In this document: in pieces, positions 56,865-64,000 of the stretch
How positions within the stretch are numbered: position 1 is the stretch's first letter
How the letters are laid out: every line of letters begins with the position of its first letter
DNA from: Methylomonas subterranea
GTDB taxonomy: Bacteria > Pseudomonadota > Gammaproteobacteria > Methylococcales > Methylomonadaceae
DNA: 64,000 nucleotides
Assembly: GCF_024505185.1 (NCBI RefSeq)
Contig: NZ_JANIBJ010000012.1
Coordinates: forward strand, 52,068-116,067
Reading direction: 5' to 3'
Notes under the pieces: generated by a model
Database searches by the model: none
What the model was told of the DNA's origin: nothing
What the model saw: the letters and a program-made list of their open reading frames with translations, nothing else
Made by a program: the position numbers and the translations under genes

Positions 56865-57483
56865 GCTTTTGTCTCTCCAATAGAATCAAACAGCGCTCGG
56901 CCTCTATGCCCGGCACCAGCAAGGGAACCACAGTGTAATCCAGACTCAACTCGGCCAATTCCTGCTTGGGAATTTGACCCTTCATAGCCAGCAACAGGCC
57001 GTCATCGGCCAACAAATGACCGGTCAGGGTTAAAATATCCCGCATGCCCGCAAAGGCTCGGCAGATAACGGTGGAAAACAATTGTTGCGGCTTGAATAGT
57101 TCCACCCTGCCGTGCACCACTTCCACGTTTTTCAACTTTAATTCCAGCACCGCCTGCCGCACGAAACGGGTTTTCTTGGAATTGGAATCGACCAAGGTGA
57201 AACGGCAATCCGGTCTGCAGATGGCCAACGGAATGCCTGGCAAACCGGCCCCCGTGCCGATATCGGCGACACTCGGCGTCTTGATATGCGGCAAAATGGC
57301 CAGGCTATCCAATATATGCAGGCTGACCATCTCCAGCGGGTCTCGCACGGCGGTCAAATTATAGGCTTTGTTCCATTTCGCTATCAGTGCGATGAAACCC
57401 ACCAGCGCCTCCCGCTGCCCTTGGTCAACCGACAAGCCCAATGCGGCCAGACCTTGCAACAGATTTTCACGGCAGTCTTCCAT
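56857..57483 (-). CDS. rsmG: 16S rRNA (guanine527-N7)-methyltransferase
   Basis: From ATG 57483 this is a 208-residue enzyme that methylates G527 of 16S rRNA. Family motifs are FIALIAKWNKAYNLTAVRDPLEMVSLHILDSLAILPHI, VADIGTGAGLPGIPLAICRPDCRFTLVDSNSKKTRFVRQ and VICRAFAGMRDIL. A TTG one codon upstream is less likely. The ATG overlaps the mnmG stop by one base (TGATG), and the 3' end overlaps parA. The mnmG-rsmG-parA-parB order is characteristic of the region near the origin. Confidence 0.96.
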   Translation of the reverse strand: MEDCRENLLQGLAALGLSVDQGQREALVGFIALIAKWNKAYNLTAVRDPLEMVSLHILDSLAILPHIKTPSVADIGTGAGLPGIPLAICRPDCRFTLVDSNSKKTRFVRQAVLELKLKNVEVVHGRVELFKPQQLFSTVICRAFAGMRDILTLTGHLLADDGLLLAMKGQIPKQELAELSLDYTVVPLLVPGIEAERCLILLERQKHG

Positions 57484-59351
57484 CAAGCGCTTTTCTTTTT
57501 CAAATGCACCAACAATAACGAAATCGCCGCCGGAGTGATACCGGGAATCCTCGACGCCTGTCCCAAAGTCTCGGGCCGTTGTTTTTTGAGTTTTTCGCTG
57601 ACTTCGTTCGACAAGCCGGACACCAGGCTGTAATCGACATTATCCGGAAGCTTCAAATGCTCGTAGCGTTGGGCGCGGTTGATTTCGGTTTGCTGCCTGT
57701 CAATGTAACCGGCATATTTGGCCTGGATCGCCACCTGTTCGGCGACTTGTTCGTCGACTTCTGTTTCGCCACTGAAACGCAGCAGATTGTCGACATCCAC
57801 TTCCGGCCGCCGCAGCATCTCCATCAGACTGGCTTCCTTCAACAACTTCTTTCCCCACAATTGCTCGGCCAGCGCGGCTTCGTCGGTTTCCGTCCTGATC
57901 CATTTTTTGGCCAGCTTGCCTTGCAGGTTGGCAATGGCTTCGCGTTTTTCCTCGAACCGCCGCCAACGCGCATCGTCGACCAAACCCATTGCGCGGCCTT
58001 GTTCGGTCAAGCGCAGATCGGCATTGTCCTCGCGCAATTGCAGCCGGTATTCGGCGCGGCTGGTAAACATACGGTAGGGCTCGGCGGTACCTCGGGTGAT
58101 CAGATCGTCTATCATGACGCCAATATAGGCCTCTTCCCGACCAGGACACCAGCTTTCCAGACCTTGCGCCAGGCGGGCGGCATTCAAGCCGGCAATCAAG
58201 CCCTGCGCGGCGGCTTCCTCGTATCCAGTAGTGCCGTTGATCTGGCCGGCGAAGAACAGAGCGCGCATGTGCTTGGTTTCCAGCGAGGTTTTCAAGTCGC
58301 GCGGATCGAAAAAGTCGTATTCAATCGCATAACCGGGACGGACGATTTCGGCGTTTTCGAAGCCCAGCATGCTGCGAATGAAGCGATATTGAATGTCGAA
58401 GGGCAGACTGGTGGAGATGCCGTTCGGATAAACCTCATTGGTGGTCAAACCTTCCGGCTCGACGAAAATCTGGTGCGAATCGCGGTCTGCAAAACGCACC
58501 ACCTTGTCCTCGATGGACGGGCAATAGCGCGGGCCGACGCCCTCGATGATGCCGGAATACATCGGCGAGCGATCCAGACCGGAGCGAATGATATCGTGGG
58601 TTTGCTGGTTGGTGCGGGTGATGTGGCAGCAGATTTGCCGGGGATGCTGTTCACGGCTGCCCATGAACGAGAATACCGGCAGCGGCGTGTCGCCGTGCTG
58701 TTCCTGCAATTTGCTGTAATCGATGGTTCTGCCATCGATGCGCGCCGGCGTGCCGGTTTTCAGGCGGCCGACCCGAAACGGCAACTCGCGCAGACGCTCG
58801 GCCAGCGCAATCGACGCCGCGTCGCCGGCCCGGCCGCCGCTATAATTTTCCAGACCAATATGTATGCGACCGGCCAAAAAGGTGCCGGCGGTCAGCACCA
58901 CCGCCTTGGCGTTAAACTCCAGTCCCATTTGGGTTTTGACGCCGGTTACCCTATCGCCTTGCACGATCAAATCCGACACGGTTTGCTGAAACAGCGCCAG
59001 ATTGGGCTGGTTTTCCAAGGCCGCGCGCACGGCCTGTTTGTACAGCATGCGATCGGCCTGCGCCCGCGTCGCCCGCACCGCCGGACCCTTGCTGGCGTTT
59101 AAAATCCGGAACTGAATCCCGCCCTTATCTATGGCTTGCGCCATGATACCGCCCAAGGCGTCGACTTCCTTGACCAGGTGCCCCTTGCCTATGCCACCTA
59201 TGGCCGGGTTACAGCTCATTTGCCCCAGAGTTTCGATATTTTGCGACAACAACAAGGTTTGCGCGCCGGTCCGCGCAGCCGCCAGGGCCGCCTCGGTACC
59301 GGCATGGCCGCCGCCAACCACGATCACATCAAAGTCTTTCTGGAATTTCAC
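57483..59351 (-). CDS. mnmG: tRNA uridine-34 carboxymethylaminomethyl-modifying enzyme MnmG
   Basis: This FAD protein works with MnmE to modify the wobble uridine. Motifs are [97 protein letters not shown] and [24 protein letters not shown] choose GTG 59351, giving [12 protein letters not shown] and 622 residues, close to the usual 629. The frame stays open to an ATG at 59480, but the 43 extra residues ([16 protein letters not shown]...) do not belong to the family and overlap the next gene's leader. Confidence 0.95.
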   Translation of the reverse strand: MKFQKDFDVIVVGGGHAGTEAALAAARTGAQTLLLSQNIETLGQMSCNPAIGGIGKGHLVKEVDALGGIMAQAIDKGGIQFRILNASKGPAVRATRAQADRMLYKQAVRAALENQPNLALFQQTVSDLIVQGDRVTGVKTQMGLEFNAKAVVLTAGTFLAGRIHIGLENYSGGRAGDAASIALAERLRELPFRVGRLKTGTPARIDGRTIDYSKLQEQHGDTPLPVFSFMGSREQHPRQICCHITRTNQQTHDIIRSGLDRSPMYSGIIEGVGPRYCPSIEDKVVRFADRDSHQIFVEPEGLTTNEVYPNGISTSLPFDIQYRFIRSMLGFENAEIVRPGYAIEYDFFDPRDLKTSLETKHMRALFFAGQINGTTGYEEAAAQGLIAGLNAARLAQGLESWCPGREEAYIGVMIDDLITRGTAEPYRMFTSRAEYRLQLREDNADLRLTEQGRAMGLVDDARWRRFEEKREAIANLQGKLAKKWIRTETDEAALAEQLWGKKLLKEASLMEMLRRPEVDVDNLLRFSGETEVDEQVAEQVAIQAKYAGYIDRQQTEINRAQRYEHLKLPDNVDYSLVSGLSNEVSEKLKKQRPETLGQASRIPGITPAAISLLLVHLKKKSA

Positions 59352-59419
59352 AGGCAATCTATGTTCAAATAAACGGTTCGAAATAAATTGGCATTTTAAT
59401 AGCTTATGGAGAAAAAAGC

Positions 59420-59650
59420 ATGAGAAAACAAAACAAAGCCAAGGGCTTGAACGAGCTGTCCTTGAAAAATCCGGTGGCAAAATTTGCCCACCAGTTCAAT
59501 AAGACCCAGGTTTATAAAGACAAACGCCGCTATCAGCGTAAAGCCAAACACTCGGGCCTGGAGCCTTTCTCAATCGTTTCCCTGGAGACGATTGAGAAAG
59601 GCTCGGCTTTTGCCGTTAAAACCGCGCAGCAAGGATTTCAACATCTGTGA
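59420..59650 (+). CDS. Small conserved basic protein (DUF7230-like)
   Basis: This 76-residue protein begins [20 protein letters not shown] and continues [20 protein letters not shown], a very basic short sequence that I recognise as a small conserved gammaproteobacterial family. GGAGAAAAAAGC precedes the ATG. Its last 30 codons run through a perfect 17-bp hairpin (59561-59604), which looks more like an RNA signal than a protein domain, so the conserved part probably ends near residue 48. Its stop overlaps the GTG start of ribA. Divergent from mnmG. Function unknown; nucleic-acid or ribosome binding is a guess from its charge. Confidence 0.75.
   Translation: MRKQNKAKGLNELSLKNPVAKFAHQFNKTQVYKDKRRYQRKAKHSGLEPFSIVSLETIEKGSAFAVKTAQQGFQHL
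59561..59604. terminator. Perfect 17-bp hairpin ahead of ribA (attenuator or terminator candidate)
   Basis: GAGCCTTTCTCAATCGT (59561-59577) and ACGATTGAGAAAGGCTC (59588-59604) form a flawless stem with a 10-base loop. The sequence after it is GGCTTTTGCCG, with only four T. It lies inside the 3' end of the small gene and 43 bp before ribA. Confidence 0.6.
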
Positions 59651-60255
59651 AAGCAACCGTAGAAGATAAAGTTCAAACCCGGATTCCCACCAAGCACGGC
59701 GAATTCATCCTGCACTACTACAGCAACAACCTCGACGACAAGGAACACGTGGCTTTCGTCAAGGGCGAAGTCGCCGGCAAGGACAACGTGCCGGTGCGCA
59801 TCCACTCCGAGTGCTTTACCGGCGACGTGCTGGGCTCCCGCCGTTGCGATTGCGGCGAGCAGCTGGATATGGCGCTGGATTTGATCAACCAGACCGGTTT
59901 CGGCGTGCTGATCTATATGCGCCAGGAAGGCCGCGGCATCGGCTTGTTGAAAAAGCTGCAAGCCTACAATCTGCAGGACCAAGGCCTGGATACCGTCGAC
60001 GCCAACATCAAACTGGGCCATCTGGCCGACGAGCGCGAATACGACATCGCCGCGTTGATCCTGAACAGCTTGCAAGTGCATTCGATTGCGCTGATCACCA
60101 ACAATCCGCATAAAATCGACGAATTGACCCAGTTGGGCATACAGGTCAACGACCGCATTCCCATCGAAACCCACATCCATCTCGACAATCTCGGCTATTT
60201 GAAAACCAAAGTGGAACGCATGCGCCATATCCTGAAAATGCCGGACAAAAAATAA
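59647..60255 (+). CDS. ribA: GTP cyclohydrolase II
   Basis: This 202-residue enzyme opens GTP in the first step of riboflavin synthesis. Zn ligands are in SECFTGDVLGSRRCDCGEQL, the catalytic region is YMRQEGRGIGLLKKLQAYNLQDQGLDTVDAN, and the C-terminus has IALITNNPHKIDEL. The start is GTG 59647, overlapping the upstream stop (GTGA), with AAGGA about 11 bases before. No FMN riboswitch was recognised upstream. It is followed 9 bp later by the Lon-like protease gene. Confidence 0.95.
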   Translation: MKATVEDKVQTRIPTKHGEFILHYYSNNLDDKEHVAFVKGEVAGKDNVPVRIHSECFTGDVLGSRRCDCGEQLDMALDLINQTGFGVLIYMRQEGRGIGLLKKLQAYNLQDQGLDTVDANIKLGHLADEREYDIAALILNSLQVHSIALITNNPHKIDELTQLGIQVNDRIPIETHIHLDNLGYLKTKVERMRHILKMPDKK

Positions 60256-60264
60256 CACTCTCCC

Positions 60265-62658
60265 ATGCTGGAACATTTAAAACTGCCGCCATCGGCCTTG
60301 AAACTGGCGCTCGACCTGTGCGAGCTCACACCCGGCCAAATTTCCCGGGCTCGCGGCATCGTCGGCCAGACCCGCGCTCAAGCCGCATTGGCATTCGGCG
60401 TGGCCATGAAGGCACCGGGCTACAATATTTTCGTGATGGGCGAACCGGGCACCGGCCGCCTGTCCATGGTCAGTCATTACTTAAATGGTCATGCCGAGCA
60501 ACAGGAATCGCCACTGTCTTACGCTTATGTGGAGAATTTCGAAAATTCCCGCGAACCCGTCGCCGTGGAATTGCCGTCCGGCGAAGGCCAAGCCTTCAGT
60601 AAAGACATCGAGAAACTGATCGACAATATTCTGGCCACCTTTCCGGCCGCCTTCGAAAGCCCCAGTTATCAACAGAAAAAAACAGCCATCGAACGCCGCT
60701 TCAACCAACGCTACAACGCCGCCATCGATCTGGTCGATACCAAGGCCCGCGCCATGAGCGTGGCTCTTTACCGCGACAGCGACACCATTACCTTCCTGCC
60801 TATCAGCAACGACAAGGCGCTGGACGAAGAACAATTTACTCTCTTGCCGCAAGCCGAGCGTGATGCCTTTCATCAGCACACCGAAGAACTGGAAGAATAT
60901 CTGGGCGACGTGCTGCTGGAGCTGCCGCAATGGCGCCGCACCCTGGTGGAAGAACTGCGGCAACTGGATACCGATACCATCAAACTGGCGTTGGAACCCC
61001 TGTTCAGCGAGCTCAACGGCAAATACCAAAACGTTGACGACGTCATTACCTATCTGGCCGAAGTCGAGAAAAACCTCGGCAACACCATCAGCAACTTTTT
61101 AATGCCCGGCCGCAATCAGGAAAGCCGGGAAAGTCCGGCCAAGCGGGCGATGCTGACCGAGCAGTATCTGCCCAATATACTGGTCGACTGCAAACACGAC
61201 ACCGCCGGCGCGCCGGTAATTTACGAGCCGCATCCGATTTATCAAAATCTGTTCGGCCGCATCGAATATGTCAGCGACCAAGGCACCCTGGTCACCAATT
61301 ACCGGCGCATTTGCCCCGGTTCGTTGCATAGGGCCAACGGCGGCTATTTGATACTGGATGCGGAGAAAATTCTCACTTATCCATTCGTGTGGGAAGGTTT
61401 GAAGCGGGCACTGCAAGCCGGCAAAATCGAAATCGAATCGCCGTATTCGGAACTCGGCATCAATACCATCACGCTGAAACCTGAAGTGATTCCTCTGAAC
61501 GTCAAAGTCGTTCTGGTCGGCTCGCGTGACATTTATTACCTGCTGGAAGAGCTGGATAGCGAGTTCAACGAGATGTTCCGGGTGTTGGCCGATTTCGACG
61601 ACCATATCAAGCGCACGCCGGATCATATCGCCCAATTCACCCAATTGATGATTACGCAGGCGCGGGATTCCGGCGCCAAACCGCTGACCGACGCAGCCCT
61701 GCTACGCCTGATAGAACACAGCTGCCGGCTGGCGGAAAACCAGAACCGCCTGTCGGCCCACGTCAACCTGTGTCTGGAAATCATTGCCGAAGCCAACCTG
61801 CTGGCCGGCCAAACCAAGGCCGGCAGCATAGACAAAACCGAAATCGAACTGGCGCTGTCGGCGCGCGAGCAACGCAACGGCCGCATCGCCGAAGCCATTC
61901 TGGAAGAAATGCTGGATGGCACCATTCTGATCGACACCGACGGCACGGCCGTCGGCAAGGTCAACGGCCTGACCGTCATGGACATCGGCGGCAGCAGTTT
62001 CGGCGCGCCGGCCCGCATCACCACTACGGTACATCCCGGCTCGCGCGGTATCGTCGATATCGAACGCGAAGTGGAACTGGGCCAGCCCATCCATTCCAAG
62101 GGCGTGATGATTTTGAGCGGTTATCTCGGCCATTGCTACGCTCAGCAATTTCCCCTGGCCATTTCCGCCAGCATCGCCATGGAACAATCTTACGGCCACA
62201 TCGACGGCGACAGCGCCTCGCTGGCCGAATTATGCTGCCTGATTTCCGCCTTGACCCGTATTCCCATCGATCAAGGCATGGCCTTGACCGGCTCCATCAA
62301 TCAATACGGCGAAGTACAGGCCATAGGCGGCGTCAACGAAAAAATCGAGGGCTTCTTCAGCCTGTGCGCGGCGCGCGGCCTGACCGGCAAGCAGGCCGTC
62401 ATCATCCCCGCGTCGAACAAGTCGAATCTGATGCTGAAACAGGAAGTCATCGCGGCCGTCGAGCAAGATTTGTTCGCCATTTACACTGTTTCCAACGTCG
62501 ACGAAACCCTGAGCTTGTTAATGGGGCAAGACGCCGGCACGATGAACGCCGACGGCCAGTACCCGGAAGGCAGCATCAACTTTAAAGCCGTGGAACGCTT
62601 GAAGGAGATTTCAGATATGTCGGCGGACGACGACAAGGAAACCGAAACGGGCGCCTGA
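60265..62658 (+). CDS. Lon-like ATP-dependent protease (AAA_32 type)
   Basis: This 797-residue protein has an N-terminal AAA-type region and a C-terminal Lon peptidase domain. The P-loop reads MGEPGTGRLSM (Gly59 to Arg65), with Arg where Lys is normal. Catalytic Ser650 is in HIDGDSASLAELCC and Lys693 in IGGVNEKIEGFF, a Ser-Lys dyad. In between are SLHRANGGYLILDAEKIL, LVGSRDIYYLLEELDSEFNEMFRVLADFDDHIKR (AAA sensor-like) and an inter-domain helical part. It is the LonB/AAA_32 family rather than the housekeeping LonA. Substrates are unknown. 9 bp after ribA. Confidence 0.93.
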   Translation: MLEHLKLPPSALKLALDLCELTPGQISRARGIVGQTRAQAALAFGVAMKAPGYNIFVMGEPGTGRLSMVSHYLNGHAEQQESPLSYAYVENFENSREPVAVELPSGEGQAFSKDIEKLIDNILATFPAAFESPSYQQKKTAIERRFNQRYNAAIDLVDTKARAMSVALYRDSDTITFLPISNDKALDEEQFTLLPQAERDAFHQHTEELEEYLGDVLLELPQWRRTLVEELRQLDTDTIKLALEPLFSELNGKYQNVDDVITYLAEVEKNLGNTISNFLMPGRNQESRESPAKRAMLTEQYLPNILVDCKHDTAGAPVIYEPHPIYQNLFGRIEYVSDQGTLVTNYRRICPGSLHRANGGYLILDAEKILTYPFVWEGLKRALQAGKIEIESPYSELGINTITLKPEVIPLNVKVVLVGSRDIYYLLEELDSEFNEMFRVLADFDDHIKRTPDHIAQFTQLMITQARDSGAKPLTDAALLRLIEHSCRLAENQNRLSAHVNLCLEIIAEANLLAGQTKAGSIDKTEIELALSAREQRNGRIAEAILEEMLDGTILIDTDGTAVGKVNGLTVMDIGGSSFGAPARITTTVHPGSRGIVDIEREVELGQPIHSKGVMILSGYLGHCYAQQFPLAISASIAMEQSYGHIDGDSASLAELCCLISALTRIPIDQGMALTGSINQYGEVQAIGGVNEKIEGFFSLCAARGLTGKQAVIIPASNKSNLMLKQEVIAAVEQDLFAIYTVSNVDETLSLLMGQDAGTMNADGQYPEGSINFKAVERLKEISDMSADDDKETETGA

Positions 62659-62767
62659 AGCGGATTCCGATTGAATCGGCGCAACCGGGATTTGGCTTTG
62701 CACAAATTCCAGGAATACGAATTGCTTCGCCCACGTTTCAAGAGCGTATCGTGAATATCGAGACAGT

Positions 62768-62790
62768 CCCTTCTCCCGGAGCGAGAAGGG
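62768..62790. terminator. Hairpin downstream of the Lon-like gene
   Basis: CCCTTCTC (62768-62775) and GAGAAGGG (62783-62790) pair perfectly with a 7-base loop; an A-rich tail follows and there is no T-run. It lies in the 206-bp gap between convergent genes. Confidence 0.4.
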
Positions 62791-62864
62791 AAAGCAGAAT
62801 TTAGCCGCTGTTCAATTTTTCCGCGCCAGCCATGGCCTCATCAAAATATTACGGCAATTTGGTT

Positions 62865-63677
62865 TTACTGCAGTACAAATTTGACTCCAATCACCAACAA
62901 CAGCGTTGCCAGCACCGGGCGTAGAAAATACTCCGGAATCCTGGCGCTCAAATGACTACCTACCCAGATACCCGGTACGGAGCCGAGCAACAAACTGCCC
63001 AGTAATTCCAGATCAAAATTGCCCAGACTCATGTGACCCAAACCCGCCACGGCGGTCAAGGGTATGGCGTGAGCCAGATCGGTACCCACTACCTTCAGCG
63101 TGCTCATGCGCGGATAGAGAAACAACAATGCCACGGTACCCAGCGCGCCAGCCCCCACCGAAGACAATGTAACCAACACACCCAAAACCATGCCCGTTGC
63201 CACCGTCGCCACTTTTTCCCAGCGCGGCGAAAAGCGGCCGCTATTATCCGACGAACTGTGTTCGTCATCGATTACCGACTGCTTGGCGGACAACCGTAAT
63301 AAAACACTGCGCACCAACAAGGCAAATGCGGTCAGCAACAAGGCAATACCCAACGTAAAGGTAATCATGCCGGTAATTTCCTTGCCCACCGCCAACAGAT
63401 TTTTCAAAACATACAGGGTGATTCCGGCGGAAGGCAAGCTACCCAGCGCCAACCATCCCACGATGTGCCATTCCACCGAACGGTGCTTGCCGTGATGGAC
63501 GAAAACACCGGCCGTTTTGGTAATGGCCGCATACAGCAAATCGGTGCCCACCGCCACCGCCGGTTTAAATCCGAACAAAAACACCAGCAAGGGCGTCATC
63601 AACGACCCTCCTCCCACTCCGGTAATGCCCACCAACAACCCAACCGCAAAACCGGATGCCGTATACAGTAAATTCAT
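62865..63677 (-). CDS. TSUP-family (TauE/SafE) permease
   Basis: From ATG 63677 this is a 270-residue inner-membrane protein with about eight helices. Family motifs are LLYTASGFAVGLLVGITGVGGGSLMTPLLVFLFGFKPAVAVGTDLLYAAITKTAG in the first half and MVLGVLVTLSSVGAGALGTVALLFLYPRMSTLKVVGTDLAHAIPLTAVAGLGH in the second. Members export sulfite, sulfoacetate or related anions, or import them. ATG 63731 would add 18 non-membrane residues with no ribosome-binding site. The substrate is unknown and no sulfur gene is adjacent. Confidence 0.9.
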   Translation of the reverse strand: MNLLYTASGFAVGLLVGITGVGGGSLMTPLLVFLFGFKPAVAVGTDLLYAAITKTAGVFVHHGKHRSVEWHIVGWLALGSLPSAGITLYVLKNLLAVGKEITGMITFTLGIALLLTAFALLVRSVLLRLSAKQSVIDDEHSSSDNSGRFSPRWEKVATVATGMVLGVLVTLSSVGAGALGTVALLFLYPRMSTLKVVGTDLAHAIPLTAVAGLGHMSLGNFDLELLGSLLLGSVPGIWVGSHLSARIPEYFLRPVLATLLLVIGVKFVLQ

Positions 63678-63947
63678 GCCTATCGATGCCTCTAAATCGT
63701 CAAATGAAATAACTATATCAGCGCCGGTCATTTAACTTTAATGCTAAAAATACATATCTACATTTAATTTTTAGATATTGAATCCATGGCGTTCAGGCGA
63801 ACGTTACTTTTATTCACTGAACAATCGCGCGCCATGTCCGCTTAAATCGATCCGAAAGTTCTCACGGATAGGCAATATTAAGAACGGAGGCGTAGGCCTA
63901 ACGATCATTAAACTGGTGGTCACCCCGGCAAATGTAAAGCAGTCTCG

Positions 63948-64000
63948 TAGGAGCGACGCACAGTCGCGATGATGGCCTTGCGAATCGCGACTGTGCGTCG
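63948..64000. repeat. Palindromic REP-like repeat running off the window
   Basis: CGACGCACAGTCGCGA (63954-63969) and TCGCGACTGTGCGTCG (63985-64000) form a perfect 16-bp inverted repeat. The left arm is preceded by GTAGGAG, so its mirror probably continues past base 64000. Such GTAGGAG-bounded foldbacks are typical dispersed repeats. The 63678-63947 stretch before it holds no gene that I can support. Confidence 0.7.

Noticed and set aside
57579..59102. 507-codon plus-strand frame
   Set aside because: Antisense shadow of mnmG, with no domain pattern of its own.
55240..59351. parS site for ParB
   Set aside because: No TGTTTCACGTGAAACA-like or TGTTCCACGTGGAACA-like 16-mer was spotted by eye in this block.
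59352..59480. 43-residue N-terminal extension of MnmG
   Set aside because: It does not match the family and GTG 59351 gives the expected length.

Overview
The window looks like the chromosome of a gammaproteobacterium. The most likely group is the Methylococcales (a Methylomonas-like methanotroph). This rests on the block mnmG-rsmG-parA-parB-atpIBEFHAGDC-glmU-glmS, the general resemblance of the proteins, a copper-peptide operon and the repeat style; no methane-oxidation gene is present to prove it. Nearly all of the DNA is core housekeeping genome. I saw no prophage, intact insertion sequence, CRISPR array or tRNA gene.

Left part (1-16.5 kb, mostly minus strand): a PP2C phosphatase cut by the window edge, trpC and trpD separated by a RelE/ParE-type toxin-antitoxin pair and two 260-bp inverted repeats, a DUF411 metal-binding protein, yjbQ, a divergent tetR/glutathione S-transferase pair, lpdA, a dynamin-like GTPase, pyrE, hemW, a glyoxalase, and an hvfA-hvfB-hvfC operon. 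That operon encodes a secreted Cys/Met/Gly-rich precursor with six EGxCG motifs together with its DUF692 and DUF2063 modification proteins. It is followed by nth.

Middle part (16.6-35 kb): a CBS protein, RNase P RNA, the methionine-salvage genes mtnB-mtnD-mtnC, rimK, a tonB-exbB-exbD operon, kup, a lipoprotein, a FAH-family hydrolase and trpE-trpG. Directly after trpG lie a decayed DUF4160 gene with two in-frame stops and a frameshifted DUF2442 gene. Then come a yeast-type cytosine deaminase, a flavoprotein, and a cassette of TonB-dependent receptor, YfiR-like protein and hybrid histidine kinase.

Right part (35-64 kb): hisE-tatA-tatB-tatC-yggS-argS-SPOR protein on the minus strand; an unlisted 50-residue membrane protein with its own promoter and terminator; lysR, methyltransferase, rhodanese and typA on the plus strand; glmS-glmU; the complete F-type ATP synthase operon with a good sigma-70 promoter and a strong terminator; parB-parA-rsmG-mnmG; a DUF7230-like small protein, ribA, a Lon-like protease and a TSUP permease. 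The window ends inside a palindromic repeat.

The most interesting items are the HvfABC copper-peptide operon, the structured inverted repeats with covarying hairpins, the receptor-YfiR-kinase cassette, the doubly decayed DUF4160/DUF2442 pair, the hidden 50-residue membrane protein, and the tetR/gst divergent promoters that share one palindromic -35 hexamer.
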